Shown here: positions 1 to 12,411 of the stretch, piece after piece | Layout of the letters: each line of letters opens with the position of its first letter | How positions within the stretch are numbered: the stretch's first letter is position 1 | Assembly (NCBI GenBank): GCA_021442155.1 | Contig: CM038232.1 | Coordinates: forward strand, 58,559,436 to 58,623,435 | Direction of reading: 5' to 3' | From: Cymbidium sinense | Lineage: Eukaryota > Streptophyta > Magnoliopsida > Asparagales > Orchidaceae | Length of the DNA: 64,000 nt | The notes under the pieces: model-generated | Told to the model about the DNA's origin: nothing | The model's input: the letters and a program-made list of their open reading frames with translations, nothing else | Database searches by the model: none | Program-made: the position numbers and the translations under genes

Positions 1-3000
1 TTCTTGCTAAAGGTGAAGGAGCTAGTGGAGGTGGTAGTAGTTGCAACGGTGGAAGGAGTGCTGGACTCGAATAGTGGTTGTGCTACTGAACTATCCCAGA
101 CAAGTAAGGAAGACTGATGCTATTGTTATTAGGCTTCCACCCTCCCCAAGTTATCCTTCAAAACTAGCAAACCATCCTTAGTGTTAGAGGTTTGAGTTGA
201 TTCAGGCACTTGTAAAGAAAGTTTCTTGATTTTATAAATTATCTTTTTAGAGGTACGAGATAAAAAATATTCCAACCTTCTTTTATCTTAAGAGGATCGG
301 TAGTATCCACAAGGATTACTCTAATTTAACCATATGGCTTTTCTAATAAGTATTCCTTAGGGATAACTATAGTTTCTTGAAGCTGCACTCAAGCCAATCC
401 TTCAAGGTAATGCAATCTTCTAATACATGGCCTAACATGCTGTGGCAGGGGTAGTGGTTAGGATCATCATTCCTCCCCAGTTCCTCTGGCTTCTTAGGCT
501 CAAGTAACTGAAAATTAGGCTTCATCGAGAGATTCTTGAAGATCATCTTGACTATCTCCCTCATTAAAAAATATGATTTGTTTAATTTTTGAGTAAGATT
601 AGGTGAAAAATAGCTACTTGGTGGTGGATACTGGTACCATTGTTGAGTAAGCTACTATGGCAGTGGTGGTGGCCGTGGTGGCCAAGGTAGTGGAAGAGGA
701 GGCAATAGCAGAGGATATTAAAATCTGGGCCTCTCAAATTGAACCCTCACTAGCTGCTTCGCCTTATCAATTTCCACAACTATTTCAGGCTTCTTCTTAA
801 AGACTTATGAGGCTTTAGCTTAGATGATTGGTCTGAAAAGGGTAATTGTTTGGATTTCTCTTGTAGGTTAGCTGCCTTGCTAATTAGCTTCTCAAATGTG
901 TTAATGGTGAATCCCTTAAGCATGAAGGTGACCGGGCCATAAATATTCTTGAGTAAAATATTCATGGCATACTGCTCTTGTAACTGTGATTTGTATTTCA
1001 TACTCAGGTTGTGCCATCTAAGTATGTAATCAAATAGACTTGTTAGTTTTTATTTCTCTACAACAATGTCCCTTATAGTTATCTTTGTTGAGCTCCTATA
1101 AATCTCTTGATAAAGTGATGCTCTAACTCTACAAAGTTCTTCACCAAACCATTGGGTAGTTTAGGATACCAATCAAATGCTACCCCTACGATGCTACTAA
1201 TAAACAACCGAAAAAGAAGCGTGTCACTGCCATCGGTATTGCAATAATTGGCTCTAAAGTGTGTTATATGTTGCCTTGGGTTCCCACTGTCATCAAAGAT
1301 CTTGAAGGATGTTGGAAAAAAACTCTTGGAGGTATTGAACTACATCAAATTCCTCTAGGTAGAGTGTACTCTTTTGAAAAGATGAGCTCCCCCAGGCTTG
1401 CTCCAATGCTTTCTTCACCCACTTCTCGCCATTTGATTGATGGCCTTTCCTTGCATGGAGGTACGATCGGTGAATATGAAAGCTACCAGCATCATCATCC
1501 ATGGGAGTGTTTTTGGGGCAATCTAAGGTATGAACTAGCCGCCGATCGACTATGGGGAAGGTTAAACCGGGCTTAGGGCATGGCTACCACGCCATCAACT
1601 CCTCTACCTTTCACTCCATCCTATCAATCTTATCATCCTTGTGCTTGATTTCTTGGAGGAGGCATTGAGTTGAGTCTGATGCCTCACCTTCCTCAACTAC
1701 AATGACTTCCTAGATAAGCTGCTCCCTACGTAGGGATCCTCGGGTATCAACCATCTAGACTTCTGCTAGATCATCTAACATGTCATCCTCATTGGTGTCA
1801 AACTATAGTCTATCCTCCTCATGGTTAGACTGATCATCCCCAACTATCTGCCTCACCATAGCACGATAGTCCTCCAGAATGTCATCCAAAGAATGATCAT
1901 CTACTCGACTACCAGAACATAGGCTAGTTGATGACTGACTACTAGACTAAGCTCTATAGAATCTATGTACTGAATACTCTACACTAGTCGAGTACTCTCT
2001 CCTTGACTGACTCAACTTCCATTGAGATTGCCTCGGCATCCCCTTCCTTCTCCTCCTCCAACTACTATGGTGGAGAGACCACGACACTCTTGGGTTGCCA
2101 CCCTTCTTCACCACTATTGGGATGGAAGGTTGAGTAGGTGATGTTGGCCTCACTTCAGCGGTGGAGTAGATGGAATGGGATCCTTGGGTCATAGCCTAAT
2201 CACCAAAGGAGATGTTCTCTCAGATGGGGGTTTAAAACACTTAGTGGGGACGATAGATGGTGGGACCTAGACTGGTGAAGGTGGATTGTGAGTGGAGTGG
2301 TGTAATGTGGGTGACACCAACTGCCTCCTCACCAAAGATCTCCTCCTGTGACTGGTAGTACTAGTAAGGATAATACGATCAGAATGATCGACTCTATTTC
2401 TCATTGATCAAGAAAATCCATTAAAGTAGAGGTTGTTGATTGTCTGGCAAACCTCCTCCACTTTCTCTCTCATGCCCGCTTGTCCAGTCACCTTGGCCTC
2501 AGTGGCCCTCTTTGTGTGAATCTAACCACTAACACTTCTAGGATCAGTCTTCTCAAATCATGCAAGATACTGGACTCTGAGCATTTGTGGGCTCTACCAA
2601 CTCTGTGAAGAATGGACCGTAGACCAGCATAAGGCCTCCTCCTCTCCCTAGTCATGTCTCATACTTCACAGGAGGTGGGGTAATGCAACAGTCCTCTGGT
2701 AGTCCTCCTCTCCCTTTGAAACTGAAAGGGGAAACCTAATACCACCCAAGAATGGAGAGGTCTCATAGGGGGAACCCTCCTTAGCAACATGGGAAGCTTT
2801 ATCTACCTTTTTCACCATATGCTCATAATGTCTCTTGATCTTGCAGTTCTTATTGCGGCGTTGGGTCTTGGTGAGTGGGGCCGGACGAGACCTAGAACTG
2901 ATCACAAAGGTGGGGTAGACTATCTCAGAAGCTAATATAGTGTTTCTCTTCAGAACAAGGGAAACAATAGAGGAGGTACTAGCACGCATTAGGCATGCAA

Positions 3001-3060
3001 TAGAGAAAGCTGACTGAACTGATAGAGGAACCTCAATAGCCTTCCTCCTCAAAGAGGGGA
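1..3060 (-). pseudogene. Degenerate Tat-type gag of e1 (minus strand)
   Basis: This is a broken capsid/nucleocapsid (gag) coding region. The N-terminal piece is an open stretch at 3052-2666 starting MRRKAIEVPLS. An acidic block at about 1920-1740 (RVDDHSLDDILEDY, RQIVGDD) is interrupted by stops. A segment at 1001-780 contains YKSQLQEQYAMNILLKN, matching the e3 gag at about 23335-23385. Near 470-420 lies a zinc-knuckle-like motif (YPCHSMLGHVLEDC) of the CxxHxxxxHxxxxC type, here with the first Cys displaced. The last ~360 bases correspond to the gag-pol junction seen in e3 at about 24070-24250. The function inferred from the family is assembly of virus-like particles and RNA packaging. Stops in every frame make this a pseudogene. 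Confidence 0.72.
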
Positions 3061-4469
3061 ACTCAGTTGATTGGGGTCAAACTGTAAGTGGTTTCTTTCG
3101 CCACCTCCTCTCTCGACGAGAGGGTCTCCCAAGTGATTTTAAACTACTCGAAGCTAAGGCCAAACTTTATGACAAGGTGGTGAGTATGGCTTGATCCAAG
3201 GCCCGATCCACACCAGAAGAAAAAGAGAAGATCAACTTATTAGAAGACATGGATGGGAAGTTGAATAAAATAGGAAGAAAAGAAGGAGACTGGTATCTCT
3301 ACATAGTTTGAAAAGAGAACTGAATTAGCCATTGCTTTGATGTTGACTTGAATTGTTGAATTTGATTTGACTTTTGAAGTGGAACCCCCATTTACAAATT
3401 TGGGTATGCTAAATGGGGTTCGATTGTTTGCAGGAGAGATTTGGAGAAGAGATCTTTCTTGCTTTGGATTGTATTATTATTGGATTTGTTTTTGATGTTG
3501 TGTTAGAACCCTCATTTCAACAAATTTGGTTATGTTGAATGGGGTTCAATTATTTTGGGGAGATTTTGAAAATTTTTAGGGAAGGGGCTTTTGCTTTTGA
3601 TTGTTGTTGTTGTTGTTGTTCATTTTGATTTAATTTTGTAAAGGAGAATTTTGTTTAACAATTTGGGTATATTAAATAGATTTGTTTAATTTTGTTTGAA
3701 AAATATCTAGAATTTTTGGAAAAGGGATTTTGTTTTTCTTTTGTTGTTGTTTGTTTAATTAATTTTGATTCTAAATTGGAACCATCATCCAAAAAATTTG
3801 ATTATGTTAAATTGGGTTTGTATTGGAAAGATTTAAGAATTTTTTTGAAAAAGGCTTTTTGTTTTTGATGATTGTTGTTTGTTGTTTATTGATGTTTTGA
3901 TTTGATTTGATTTTGAAAGAGAGACTCCCATTTAACAATTTTGGTTATGTAAAATGGAGTTGGTTAATTTTAATTAAAAATTTTTAAAAATTTTTGAAGA
4001 AAGGATTTTGTTTTCGTTTATTGTTATTTGATTTTGAAAAAGAATTCTCATTTAACAATTTCAGTTATGTAAAATGGGGTTCATTAATTTTGTTTTGAAA
4101 AGATTCTTTTGAAAATTTTACAAAAGAATTTTCGTTATTTTTCTTTGGACATTATTAAAATTTTGTTAAATATGGGATGAACCTTGCTTTACCAAGCTAG
4201 TGGTAAAGTTTTTTTTATTTTAATTGGTTTATGTTTGGTTATTTTTCTTTCTTTGGTTAATTTATTTTTACCTATTGGGGGACCCAATAGGGGTTTTAAG
4301 ACCTACTTGGAGTGAGGTCATAAAACCTAAAGGATGTTGACCACCTTTGCTTAAGGATGAAATAAACAAAGTGCCAATGGAAAGAAAGATAGTCTCGAGC
4401 TTATATAAAATATAATTACACTATCAATGCTTCGAGATAATAATTGTCTACTAAAGATGGAGAGAGGAA
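3061..4469 (-). other. 5' untranslated leader of e1
   Basis: No coding signal was seen between the primer-binding-site-like motif and the gag frame. The plus strand shows long T-rich, G-interspersed runs such as repeated TTTTGATTTGA. Around 3390-4090 a short phrase close to 'CATTTAACAATTTxGGTTATGTAAAATGG' recurs about six times with spacing of roughly 110-130 bp, so the leader itself is a degenerate tandem repeat. Confidence 0.5.
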
Positions 4470-4484
4470 CAACCCATGAGTGCC
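4470..4484 (-). promoter_or_regulatory. Primer-binding-site-like sequence of e1
   Basis: On the minus strand the sequence reads TGGCACTCATGGGTT, seven bases after the presumed LTR end (CACCA). It resembles the TGGCGACTCxxxTGGGG primer-binding site described for Tat/Ogre elements, where tRNA-Arg primes minus-strand DNA synthesis. The match is partial, as expected for a decayed copy. Confidence 0.5.
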
Positions 4485-5859
4485 AAAAAAATGGTGTTTA
4501 TTTTGGATGTGTTGGACACCAAATCATATGGGTACAATTAAAGTAATTGGTAGACATATGATGTGTACTATCTCAAAAGATAGAAAACATCACCCTACAA
4601 TAGACCTAATCACCTAATAAGGACTCCTAAAGCATGATGTGTCTTCGTCTGTACCAGATATTATTCCCTTACTTTACATAAAAAAGTAAAGCAGGGTTTA
4701 TTTTGTACTGGGTCCTTAAGTTTCCTATGGAGGCAAGCCTCCATAGTTAATTACATCGTAGGAAATGAGATTTCCTGAGAAACCACTCGATTAAATTAGT
4801 CAATTATTGTCTCTAAAGATTTTGAGATTAAGACTATCAGAGGATTGGTTATTTTGGAAAATCAAGTTGGATTGTTCAATTGGAAGACTTATGTTAGAAT
4901 CCAAAGAAAAATAAGTAGGAAATGCTCATGATACTAGGAAGCCTAGTGAGCATTTCAACTTGTCCTATGGTGAGGCTTTATATGTTTGAAAGTGAGAGGA
5001 TTTATTTTGTTTGAGTTGAAATTTTATTAGATTGTTAGGGCTTATAATCCATCAAAACAAGAATGTGAAAATGCATAAGAAGTGAGGATTTACGACCTTA
5101 GCCTAAAGGAAATTAGCAACCTTGGATCTTAAATCTAGAAGCTTTAGCACAAGTTAATGCATGACCTAATTCTAAGCAAAATGGGACAATAAGGGTCTAT
5201 TCCACAAGAGAAGATAGACCCGTCTGACTCTTCTGGACTTACAATCGCCTAGAGTGGCCACTAGCTAACACCTCAAATATTTTAAAACTATGTAGTACAG
5301 TCTTATGTAATTACAAGAAGGTTTAAGCTATTATTTAATTTTGAAAGAGACTAGAATCCTAAAATCGCTCTCTAAGAGACTAAATCATGTTTGGTATGAG
5401 TATATGACTTAGTCTAAAATGCAAAAATCTTCTCAAATTGTATATTATTTTGATACATTCATTTGGAGAAAGGCTTGGAACATTTTATGTCTAAATGCAT
5501 GATGAAATATTGTTATTGGCCAAATCAAAAGAGAAAGAGGGTGAAGCTCCATCATAAGGGGTTGCTCTTATAGGTTAAGTGGTTCCTAAAGTACAAGAAT
5601 GGAGGCCCTCATTTTGCAGAAGTGATTCAATATGATATGCATGATATGAGGCATACAACATACATCTATGAGACTGCTAAATCTTTTAAGTTTCTTGATT
5701 ATAGCCTAAGCTTTAGAGTGATGTTATGAGTTATTTTAAATTTTAGTTATGTGTTGTTAGTTGGGATAGAAAAATAATAATTTTATCCTAGGAGTCTACC
5801 CCATCTAGGCCACACATTCAAACATTAATCATAAAAAACTATGAAAAAGATGCCATCCT

Positions 5860-6650
5860 AATGTGTAAGATTAAGAAGCCTAGTATAGACTTGCCACACT
5901 AGCCCTCTTTTCACACACTAAATACTAAGTTACTAACCCTAGAATTAGGTTAGTGATGTGTTGATTATGATGTCATATTTTGTTTTCATATTTTTAGTGT
6001 ACTATTTGAGCTAGGATGACTGGGATTATTTTCTTGCTAGTCTATATGTTGGGATAACTTTTTAGACTAATACTATTTTCTATAGGGGCTATGCTTAAAG
6101 GACTCCTATAATAATTAAAAAAATAAATGTTGTTTGCTTATAGGTGCTCTATTTAAGTCTCTAAGCATAGCCCAATATGACATGTAAGCTTGGCAACTGT
6201 TGGTGCTAACCCATATGTTTACAATATAAACTGTCAGTGTGATGTTTATGTTTTTTTTCAACATTTATTTTGTAGGGCTTAGGATTTTTTATAATTGAGA
6301 ATAGAATTTTATCCTAGATTTAGGTTAAGATTTATCAATTTTAAGATTAGTAGGAGTGGACTGTACCATTTGGTGGTCACTTGTGGATTCTAAAGAGTTC
6401 CTAAAGAAGGCGATGATCTTGAAGTTAATGAAGGCCTCATAGATCAAACTTATATTTTTTAAGGTGGGTTGTATAAGGAAGAGTTGAATCAAGAGCCGTT
6501 GGCCCTTAAGGCTTTATCTCTAGTAATTTACATGATGGTTTATTGGGATTTTGATTGCAAATAGATCAAGAGTCAATTAATAATCCATCCCTATAGGTTA
6601 TTAAGATAAAAAACACATTTATTTTACAAAGTACAAAACCAAATCAAAGG
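5860..6650 (+). repeat. Inverted middle segment inside LTR unit A
   Basis: Blocks g, h and i of the long LTR appear here in plus orientation: TCACACACTAAATACTAAG with GAATTAGGTTAGTG (g), TATAGGGGCTATGCTTAAAG ... CTAAGCATAGCCC (h), and GTTGTATAAGGAAGAGTTG (i). The same blocks have this orientation in the plus-strand LTR of e3 (35030-35700), yet both flanks of this segment (4492-5850 and 6650-8918) are in minus orientation. Confidence 0.6.
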
Positions 6651-7289
6651 GGTAGTGTGATTGAGTATGCACCTCACTTTGGTGAAGTAGGCTTGGGTTT
6701 CCTCCCTATTGACCACATTGGAGATCAAGCTTCACCCCCCTTCCATTGACCCTAGTCATTTTTTGGTTTGCCAGCATCGAGAGCCTTTGGTGAGAATTTG
6801 ATTGTGTTTGTCTTCACCCCTAAAACATGTAGGGATGATCAATTTTTGGAGAGGAATGTTCCTCCCCCCACTTCCATATATGGCTACCTCTTTTGCTATC
6901 AGTTGAATTTTGTCTTTCAAGTAGGGATAAACCAAAAGAAGGTTAGCTCACCCTCTCTTCACATCAAGAGTGTGTGGATGTGCTTAGAATTGAGAGATGA
7001 ATGCTCTTTTCTTCTCTCCATTCTTACCTAAGAGCTTCTCCCATGGAAAGAATTAATGGGTGGCTGACCATGGTGCTTGCAAAGCTTGGAGGCTTCCTAA
7101 CAGGTGGTCAATTGACAAAAGATGACCTCTTATCAATTAGGTGAAGGAGAAAGTGATATGGAGGGGAATGTGGATTTTGATTTCATATGTATTAGCTTTT
7201 ATTTCTTCTATTTTCTAACATCACTTTTTAACTATATGTCACTATCCTATACATTTTCACCATCATTTTAGGTTTCTAGTTGGCTGCCC

Positions 7290-8760
7290 AAGTCAAGCCC
7301 AAAGTGGGTTATGAGTTTAGCTTAAGCTCATTTATATTTTGTTTGAAATTGAGTGCTTTAGGTTAGGTTTACTTGGATTTGAATTACTTTGGGTTGGTTT
7401 ATTTCATTTGAATGATTGGGTTTAAATTTAAGTTTCAACTACTATTAATTATTCACTACAATGATTTATAGATCAATTGATCCATGCCAAGTTTAGGTTT
7501 AGTGTGGCTTTAGGCTAAGTTGATTCATTTGAACCAAATGGATCAAGTTGATTATCTTAGCTTAATTAGACATTTTATTATTTACATTAAAGTTCATTTG
7601 TGTTTTATTGTTCATTTTTTATGTTTGCATTTGATTAGTTTCAATTGATTTAAGCTTGATTTTGATTTTAACCCAAATTGACCCATTTTGCCTCAAATGG
7701 GTTAAATTAGGTTTAATTGAGTCAAATGACCAATTTTACTTAATCAAGATGTGTTTGATATCCAATCATATTTAATTAAGTGTTTGAGATGATTTGGATT
7801 AATTCATTTCAATTACTTTGAAGTTGATTTGTATTTAGACCATTTTTGACCTAAATTAGGTTTAATTGGTCAAGATGGTTTCACTTAGTCAAATGACCAA
7901 TTTGACCCAAATTAAAGTTTATTTGTATTTCAATTATGCTCATTTAATTTCTTGTGATACTTAGGATCTTATGATTTTAATTATTTGACATTTAATTTTG
8001 AGTTTGACCCAGATGGAAATTAGGCTTTAATATGTCAAATTGGTTCACTTGGCTAAGTCAAAAAATCAATCAAATTAAACCTAAGGAAAGGTTGAATTGT
8101 GTTCAAATATGATTTTAAAATGTTTTAAAATGTTTAATTTTGGTTGAGTTTTTAATTTAGTTTGAATTTAAGCTTAATGGGGTCCATTTAGGTATATTTG
8201 GGTCAAGTAATGAAATTAACCCATTTAAAACTCATTGAACATTGTTTTATTTAGATTTGTGTTTAGGTATGTTCATTTGATGGTTTAAGTCTTTAGGAGG
8301 GCTTAGTTTTGTTTAATTTTGGTTGGATTGAATTTTGACTTGGTAAGGCCCACATGAGTCAACTTAGGTCAAATGATCTAGTTAGTTATGTACCCCTTGT
8401 GAATTTAGTTTCATGCTTTCAATTTGATGAATATACATTGATTTTATGCTTTCAATTTGATTTATTTTTATTTTTATTTTATTTTTCTTAGACTTAAGGT
8501 GAATTTGAGATTAAATGAGTTAATTGGATTAATTAACCCAATTATTTCAATTTAGGCTCAATTGAATCTAGATTTCAATTCAAATTTATTTAATTTTTAG
8601 TTTTGTAAAAATTTATTAAATTTAGATTTTATTAGACTCACCTAGTCTAATTTAGTTAAGCTAGGTCTTAATAGTTGACATAGGTTTTAATTTTAAGGTG
8701 TTTGATTTTCTTTTAGCTTCATTTATTTTAGATTTAGATTTTGATTTTAAGTTTTTTTTA
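7290..8760 (-). repeat. TTGACC/GGTCAA-rich part of LTR unit A (block b)
   Basis: This is a degenerate sequence built from interspersed words such as GACCAATTTGACCCAAATT and TGGGTTAAATTAGG, with GGTCAA and TTGACC cores on both strands. The same composition is seen in the other units at 11000-12000, 20100-21250, 31480-32120 and 44600-45840. It holds no credible coding sequence. Confidence 0.6.
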
Positions 8761-8918
8761 ATTATTTATTATTTAATTTTTGTCTTTATTTGGGTTATAC
8801 ACCTAATCACTAAGCATAGTGCCCTAAGTGTCTAATTATAAAGCTCTTAATATAAGATTAGAGATCCTAATTATTAGGAATTGGATGATGTTAACTTTAT
8901 CCAAAAATGAGGTCAACA

Positions 8919-9289
8919 AATGAACCCCAATATGTGTGGTGGATTAGCAATACTACACTACACATATTACCATTTATTGAGCTAATGAACAGATCTCATA
9001 AAGGTTACAACTAATAATTCTTTCAAAGGTTTGACTTTGATTTGAAATTTTGAGTTTTGGATTTAACTTTGATTTTGATTAGTAACATTAATTTTAAATT
9101 TGATTGTAAAATATAATCATTTGCTACCTTGAGTTGTCTTGATTTAGAAAGATCCATTCTTAGAATAATCTAGATTTACTAGTCTTTCAGAAGAATTGAA
9201 ATGTTGCTAGGAAGAGACCAACTAGGGAACTTATTCAAAAAAGATGTCATTAGGGAACTTATTCTTATCCTGAATACAATAGATTTTGG
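8919..9289. other. AT-rich spacer between LTR A and a tandem repeat
   Basis: No gene, clear repeat or polypurine tract was found directly outside the LTR edge. It probably belongs to the 3' untranslated part of a minus-strand retroelement, because it lies between a 3'-type tandem repeat and an LTR. Confidence 0.3.
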
Positions 9290-9975
9290 TTTCCATTGGT
9301 TTTTAATGGCTAATCTAGAAACAAAGAACTAAGACTCGCATCTTTTTAAGTAGAACTAGCTAAGTGGATAATCAAAATGACTAGCCAACTTAAGGAGAAG
9401 AACTATAAATATACCCTAAAGTTTTCTTTCCCATCACTTTTCAATGTCTAGCTTAGGAAGAAAGCACAATAACTCACATCTTCCTAAGTAGAACTAGTCA
9501 AGGGGATACCCCAATGACTAACCAACCTAGGAAGTTTTTTTTGTTTGTGATGGCTAATCTAGGAAAAAAAGTATGGGGATTCATATTTTCCTTGATTTCC
9601 AAGGGATAGCACTCATGACTAACCAACCTAAGGGGAGGAACTATAAGTGTCTATATTATGATAGACAAGATCTTGAGATTTTATTTTTCATTGGTTTTCA
9701 ATGACTAACCTAGAAGAAAGCATGGAGATTTACATCTTCTTAGAGAATAGACTTAATGATTAACCAACCTAAAAGAAGGATTTATAGTGTCTACATTAGA
9801 TCCTAAGGTTTTCTTTCCCATCATTTTTTAATGACTAACTAAGAAGAAAGGAGGAATCACATCTTGTAGTTAATGAGATATCCTTAATGACTAACCAATC
9901 TAAGGTGTTCCCATCAGTTTGTGATGGCTAACATAGAAAGAAAGCATGGGGACTCACATCATTCTAGGTGGTTAT
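9290..9975 (-). repeat. Degenerate tandem repeat (about 100-150 bp units, ~6 copies)
   Basis: A phrase near AATGGCTAACCTAGGAAGAA, followed by CATGGGGACTCACATCTTCC, a variable part and ATGACTAACCAACCTAAGG, recurs with starts near 9305, 9440, 9550, 9700, 9830 and 9925. Its reverse complement matches the tandem repeat that follows pol in e3 (29930-31200), e.g. GGAAGATGTGAG...GCTTTCTTCCTAG. Tandem repeats between pol and the 3' LTR are a known feature of Tat/Ogre elements, so this is best read as the 3' region of a minus-strand member of the e1/e3 family. Confidence 0.68.
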
Positions 9976-9984
9976 TTATTATTC

Positions 9985-10662
9985 TATGTATAGCTTTATC
10001 TCATTCTTTAGAAAAAGTATTTAATGAAAAGTATAAAAATTCTCTACAAGATCTTCAAAGTTTTAGAAAAAAAATCATTTAGATTGATCTACTAATGTTA
10101 GAAAAATATTTAAAGATAGTTTCTCTTCAACTCCATTCAATAAAGAAAAACATTCATAAGTCTAAAGAGAGTGGTGAGAGAGAAATGAATAAACTTGTAT
10201 CACAGAAAGTTGTGCTTGATAAGAATGAAAAGGCTACCATATGTACCTTTGTCTTTATGTACTTATTTTAAAGCTTTAAATAAAAATTCCACCAAAAATG
10301 GCATTTCATAAGCTCTTATTATTTTTGATGAGATTGTTACAAATAAACTTGAAATTAAAGAAAATGAAGATAATCATTCTCATAATATAAATAAACCTAG
10401 TTTACTTTATGAATAAAGGTCAAAAATAATGTTTCTATGAATAGAGTTCTTGGATTTGATCAATCCTCGAAAAACCATAGTAGTGATGATGAGGATTAAG
10501 TTGACATATTTCCAACTCAGAAGAAATTATTGAAGTTAATATGTGTAGTAGGAATGTCCTACCACATTGTTTACCTTCTTTTAAGGATGAAGTCAAACAA
10601 ATCATTGATATTGATCAATCTCTTAATCCTCAACAAAGTGAGCCAATAGTTGAAATAATAGT
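9985..10662 (+). pseudogene. X: fragment of a Tat-like gag-pol junction region
   Basis: This is a plus-strand coding scrap with stops. Recognisable stretches are FKALNKNSTKNGIS and ALIIFDEIV at about 10265-10345, an acidic Asn-rich part, and NSEEIIEVNMCSRN through DEVKQIIDIDQSLN to IVEIIV just before 10663. It resembles e3 at 24290-24470, which has a KLKKSMKKNN motif followed by an acidic Asn-rich stretch. That part of Tat polyproteins lies between gag and the protease and has no assigned enzymatic role. It stops exactly where LTR unit B begins, so B inserted into, or recombined with, this element. I infer a third, otherwise missing, element. Confidence 0.45.
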
Positions 10663-12405
10663 TGTTGACCTCATTTTTAGATGATATTAACAACATTTCT
10701 AAGAGCCTCCTAATTAGGCACTTAGGACACTACACCTAGTTACCTAGTGCATCCTTCTTGTATTTGATCTAACCTAATGGGATTAGGTGGAATCAACACA
10801 AAACTCAAACATAAAAAAAGAATTGAATCAAATACATCTCATTTGGAACATTCCATTAGAAATCTAAATTCATTTAGGTTTAAAGTAAGAAGATGGGAGT
10901 GGTTAACCAATTTTTCTACTTAAGCTCAAAGCTACCTAAACTTAACTAAATTTAAACAAAATCAAAATTGAAATGAAATTGAATAAAATGCATTAGAGTC
11001 AATGTAAGATTCAAAATGGATTTAAAACTAAATCCAAATGAAAGTCAAAGATGGTGAACCCATTGACATGGAGTTAACTTATGTGCCTGACCATGTCAAA
11101 TGTCAACCCAATAAAATTTGACCAAATGAATCCATTAAAAGACTTGAAATCATACAATAAACATGTTTAAACACGAACCAAATAAATACAAAACTAATAA
11201 GGCCTCAAATTGGTAAATTAGATCACTTAGTCTAAATGAGCCTAAATGAATCTTATTCAAATCTAAATTAAAGTTAACTCAAATTGATTATCCAAAATCA
11301 TTTATAAATCATAATTAAACACAATCTAATCATTGGATCTAATTTGATAAATTTGGTCATTTCACCCAAATGAATCCAACTTAGCCCATTATGCTCAATT
11401 TAGGTCAAATGGGTTAAAATTGAAATCAATTCTAAATGAAATAAACTAATCACTCCAAATCATCTCACACATGTGATTAAATATTATTGGAGTCCAAACA
11501 TAACTTAATTGAGCAACATTGGTCATTTGACTCAATTGAACTGAACGTAACCCATTTATTTCAAAATGGGTCAAGTTGAAATAAAATCAAAATCAATTTA
11601 AAATCTAAGAAATTAATCAATCTAAAACATCATAAATCATCAATCAAACATAAATAAAATCTAATTTAAATCCCAAAATGACTAATTGAGCTTAAAGTTC
11701 CAATTTGATTCATCCTTAGTCAAATTGATCAAACTTGCTTAAAATTAAATTAAAATACAATCCAATGGGTCAATTAGCTTCTAAGCTTTCTCATAAGCAA
11801 TTAAGCATAGTTATAACTTAAATATAAATCCAATTATCAAATTAATTATCCAAAATTAATCTAAAAGCAAAATAAAATCCAATGGATCAATCTAAATAAC
11901 TTAAATCCAAATTCAACTCAAACAAGCTTGAGTCTTACTAATGACCCATATTGGTTTGACTTGGCCAACAAACTACCAATCCAAATGAATGTTATGGTGA
12001 TGAAAAATTCCAAGGAATACCATGTTAGATGAAATTACAAAGAATGAGGTGTATCGTAGAAAGAGAGGGAGAAACTTCATGTAAGGAAGCTAAATCCAAT
12101 TCTTTTTCCTCCACATCTCACCAACCCTTTCTCAAACTGATTGGAGATGATCTCAATCAACTAACCACCTCTTGGAGCTATCCTCTAAGGGTGGTAATCA
12201 ATATGGCTAAAAATGTTGACCATTCTTCCATGATGGGAGCTCATGATCAAGGAAAGAAAAGAGAGGAGGAGGCTTCCTCCCCTCATGGAATGCATCAAAA
12301 GACATCACAAGAGAAGAAGGAACCAAGTCAACCCCTTGGTCGAGGTCCACGCTGTCGGTGGCCAAATTTTGGCCACCTAAACTCTTATACATATGCATTT
12401 TGCCA

Positions 12406-12411
12406 TATATA
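12406..12411 (+). promoter_or_regulatory. Possible TATA box of LTR unit B
   Basis: The sequence CCATATATAGAAAGAGAG lies in block c, the only GC-richer part of the LTR, upstream of a purine-rich leader. The position would suit the start of the R region. There is no expression evidence, and the same site in other units is less clear. Confidence 0.3.

Larger units (their letters stand above)
1..8918 (-). mobile_element. e1: partial Ty3/gypsy (Tat-like) retrotransposon, 5' part
   Basis: Read on the minus strand, this region runs in the order expected for the 5' end of an LTR retrotransposon: an LTR (8918 down to 4492), a short T-rich spacer, a primer-binding-site-like sequence (4484-4470), an untranslated leader, then a gag-like reading frame (3060 down to 1) cut off by the window edge. 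Its gag is clearly the same family as the plus-strand gag of e3 at 21564-24240; for example both hold a block reading LEDY-A--RQIVGDD followed by an acidic stretch. Pol would lie to the left of the window. Many in-frame stops show it is inactive. A tandem repeat expected at the 3' end of such elements lies just outside the LTR (9290-9975), which does not fit a simple single insertion. Confidence 0.75.
4492..8918 (-). repeat. Long LTR, unit A (5' LTR of e1)
   Basis: On the minus strand it starts TGTTGACCTCATTTTTGG (8918) and ends ACACCA (4492), giving TG...CA termini. It shares ordered blocks with units B-E: terminal block a (8918-8780), a TTGACC-rich part b (about 8760-7290), a promoter-like part c (about 7190-6650), and blocks j to o (5850-4492), including a run TTTACTTTTT and a phrase TAGGTC..CTA near the 3' end. 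Blocks d to f are not recognisable, and the middle (5860-6650) lies in the opposite orientation. At 4.4 kb it is shorter than the 7.5-kb unit E. It would normally carry the promoter and polyadenylation signals of the element. Confidence 0.7.

Noticed and set aside
1259..1576. 105-codon plus-strand frame
   Set aside because: It overlaps the minus-strand e1 gag, whose colinearity with e3 gag shows which strand is coding.
6768..7031. 87-codon plus-strand open frame
   Set aside because: It lies inside block c of LTR A, on the strand opposite to the LTR, and has no recognisable domain or conservation in other copies.
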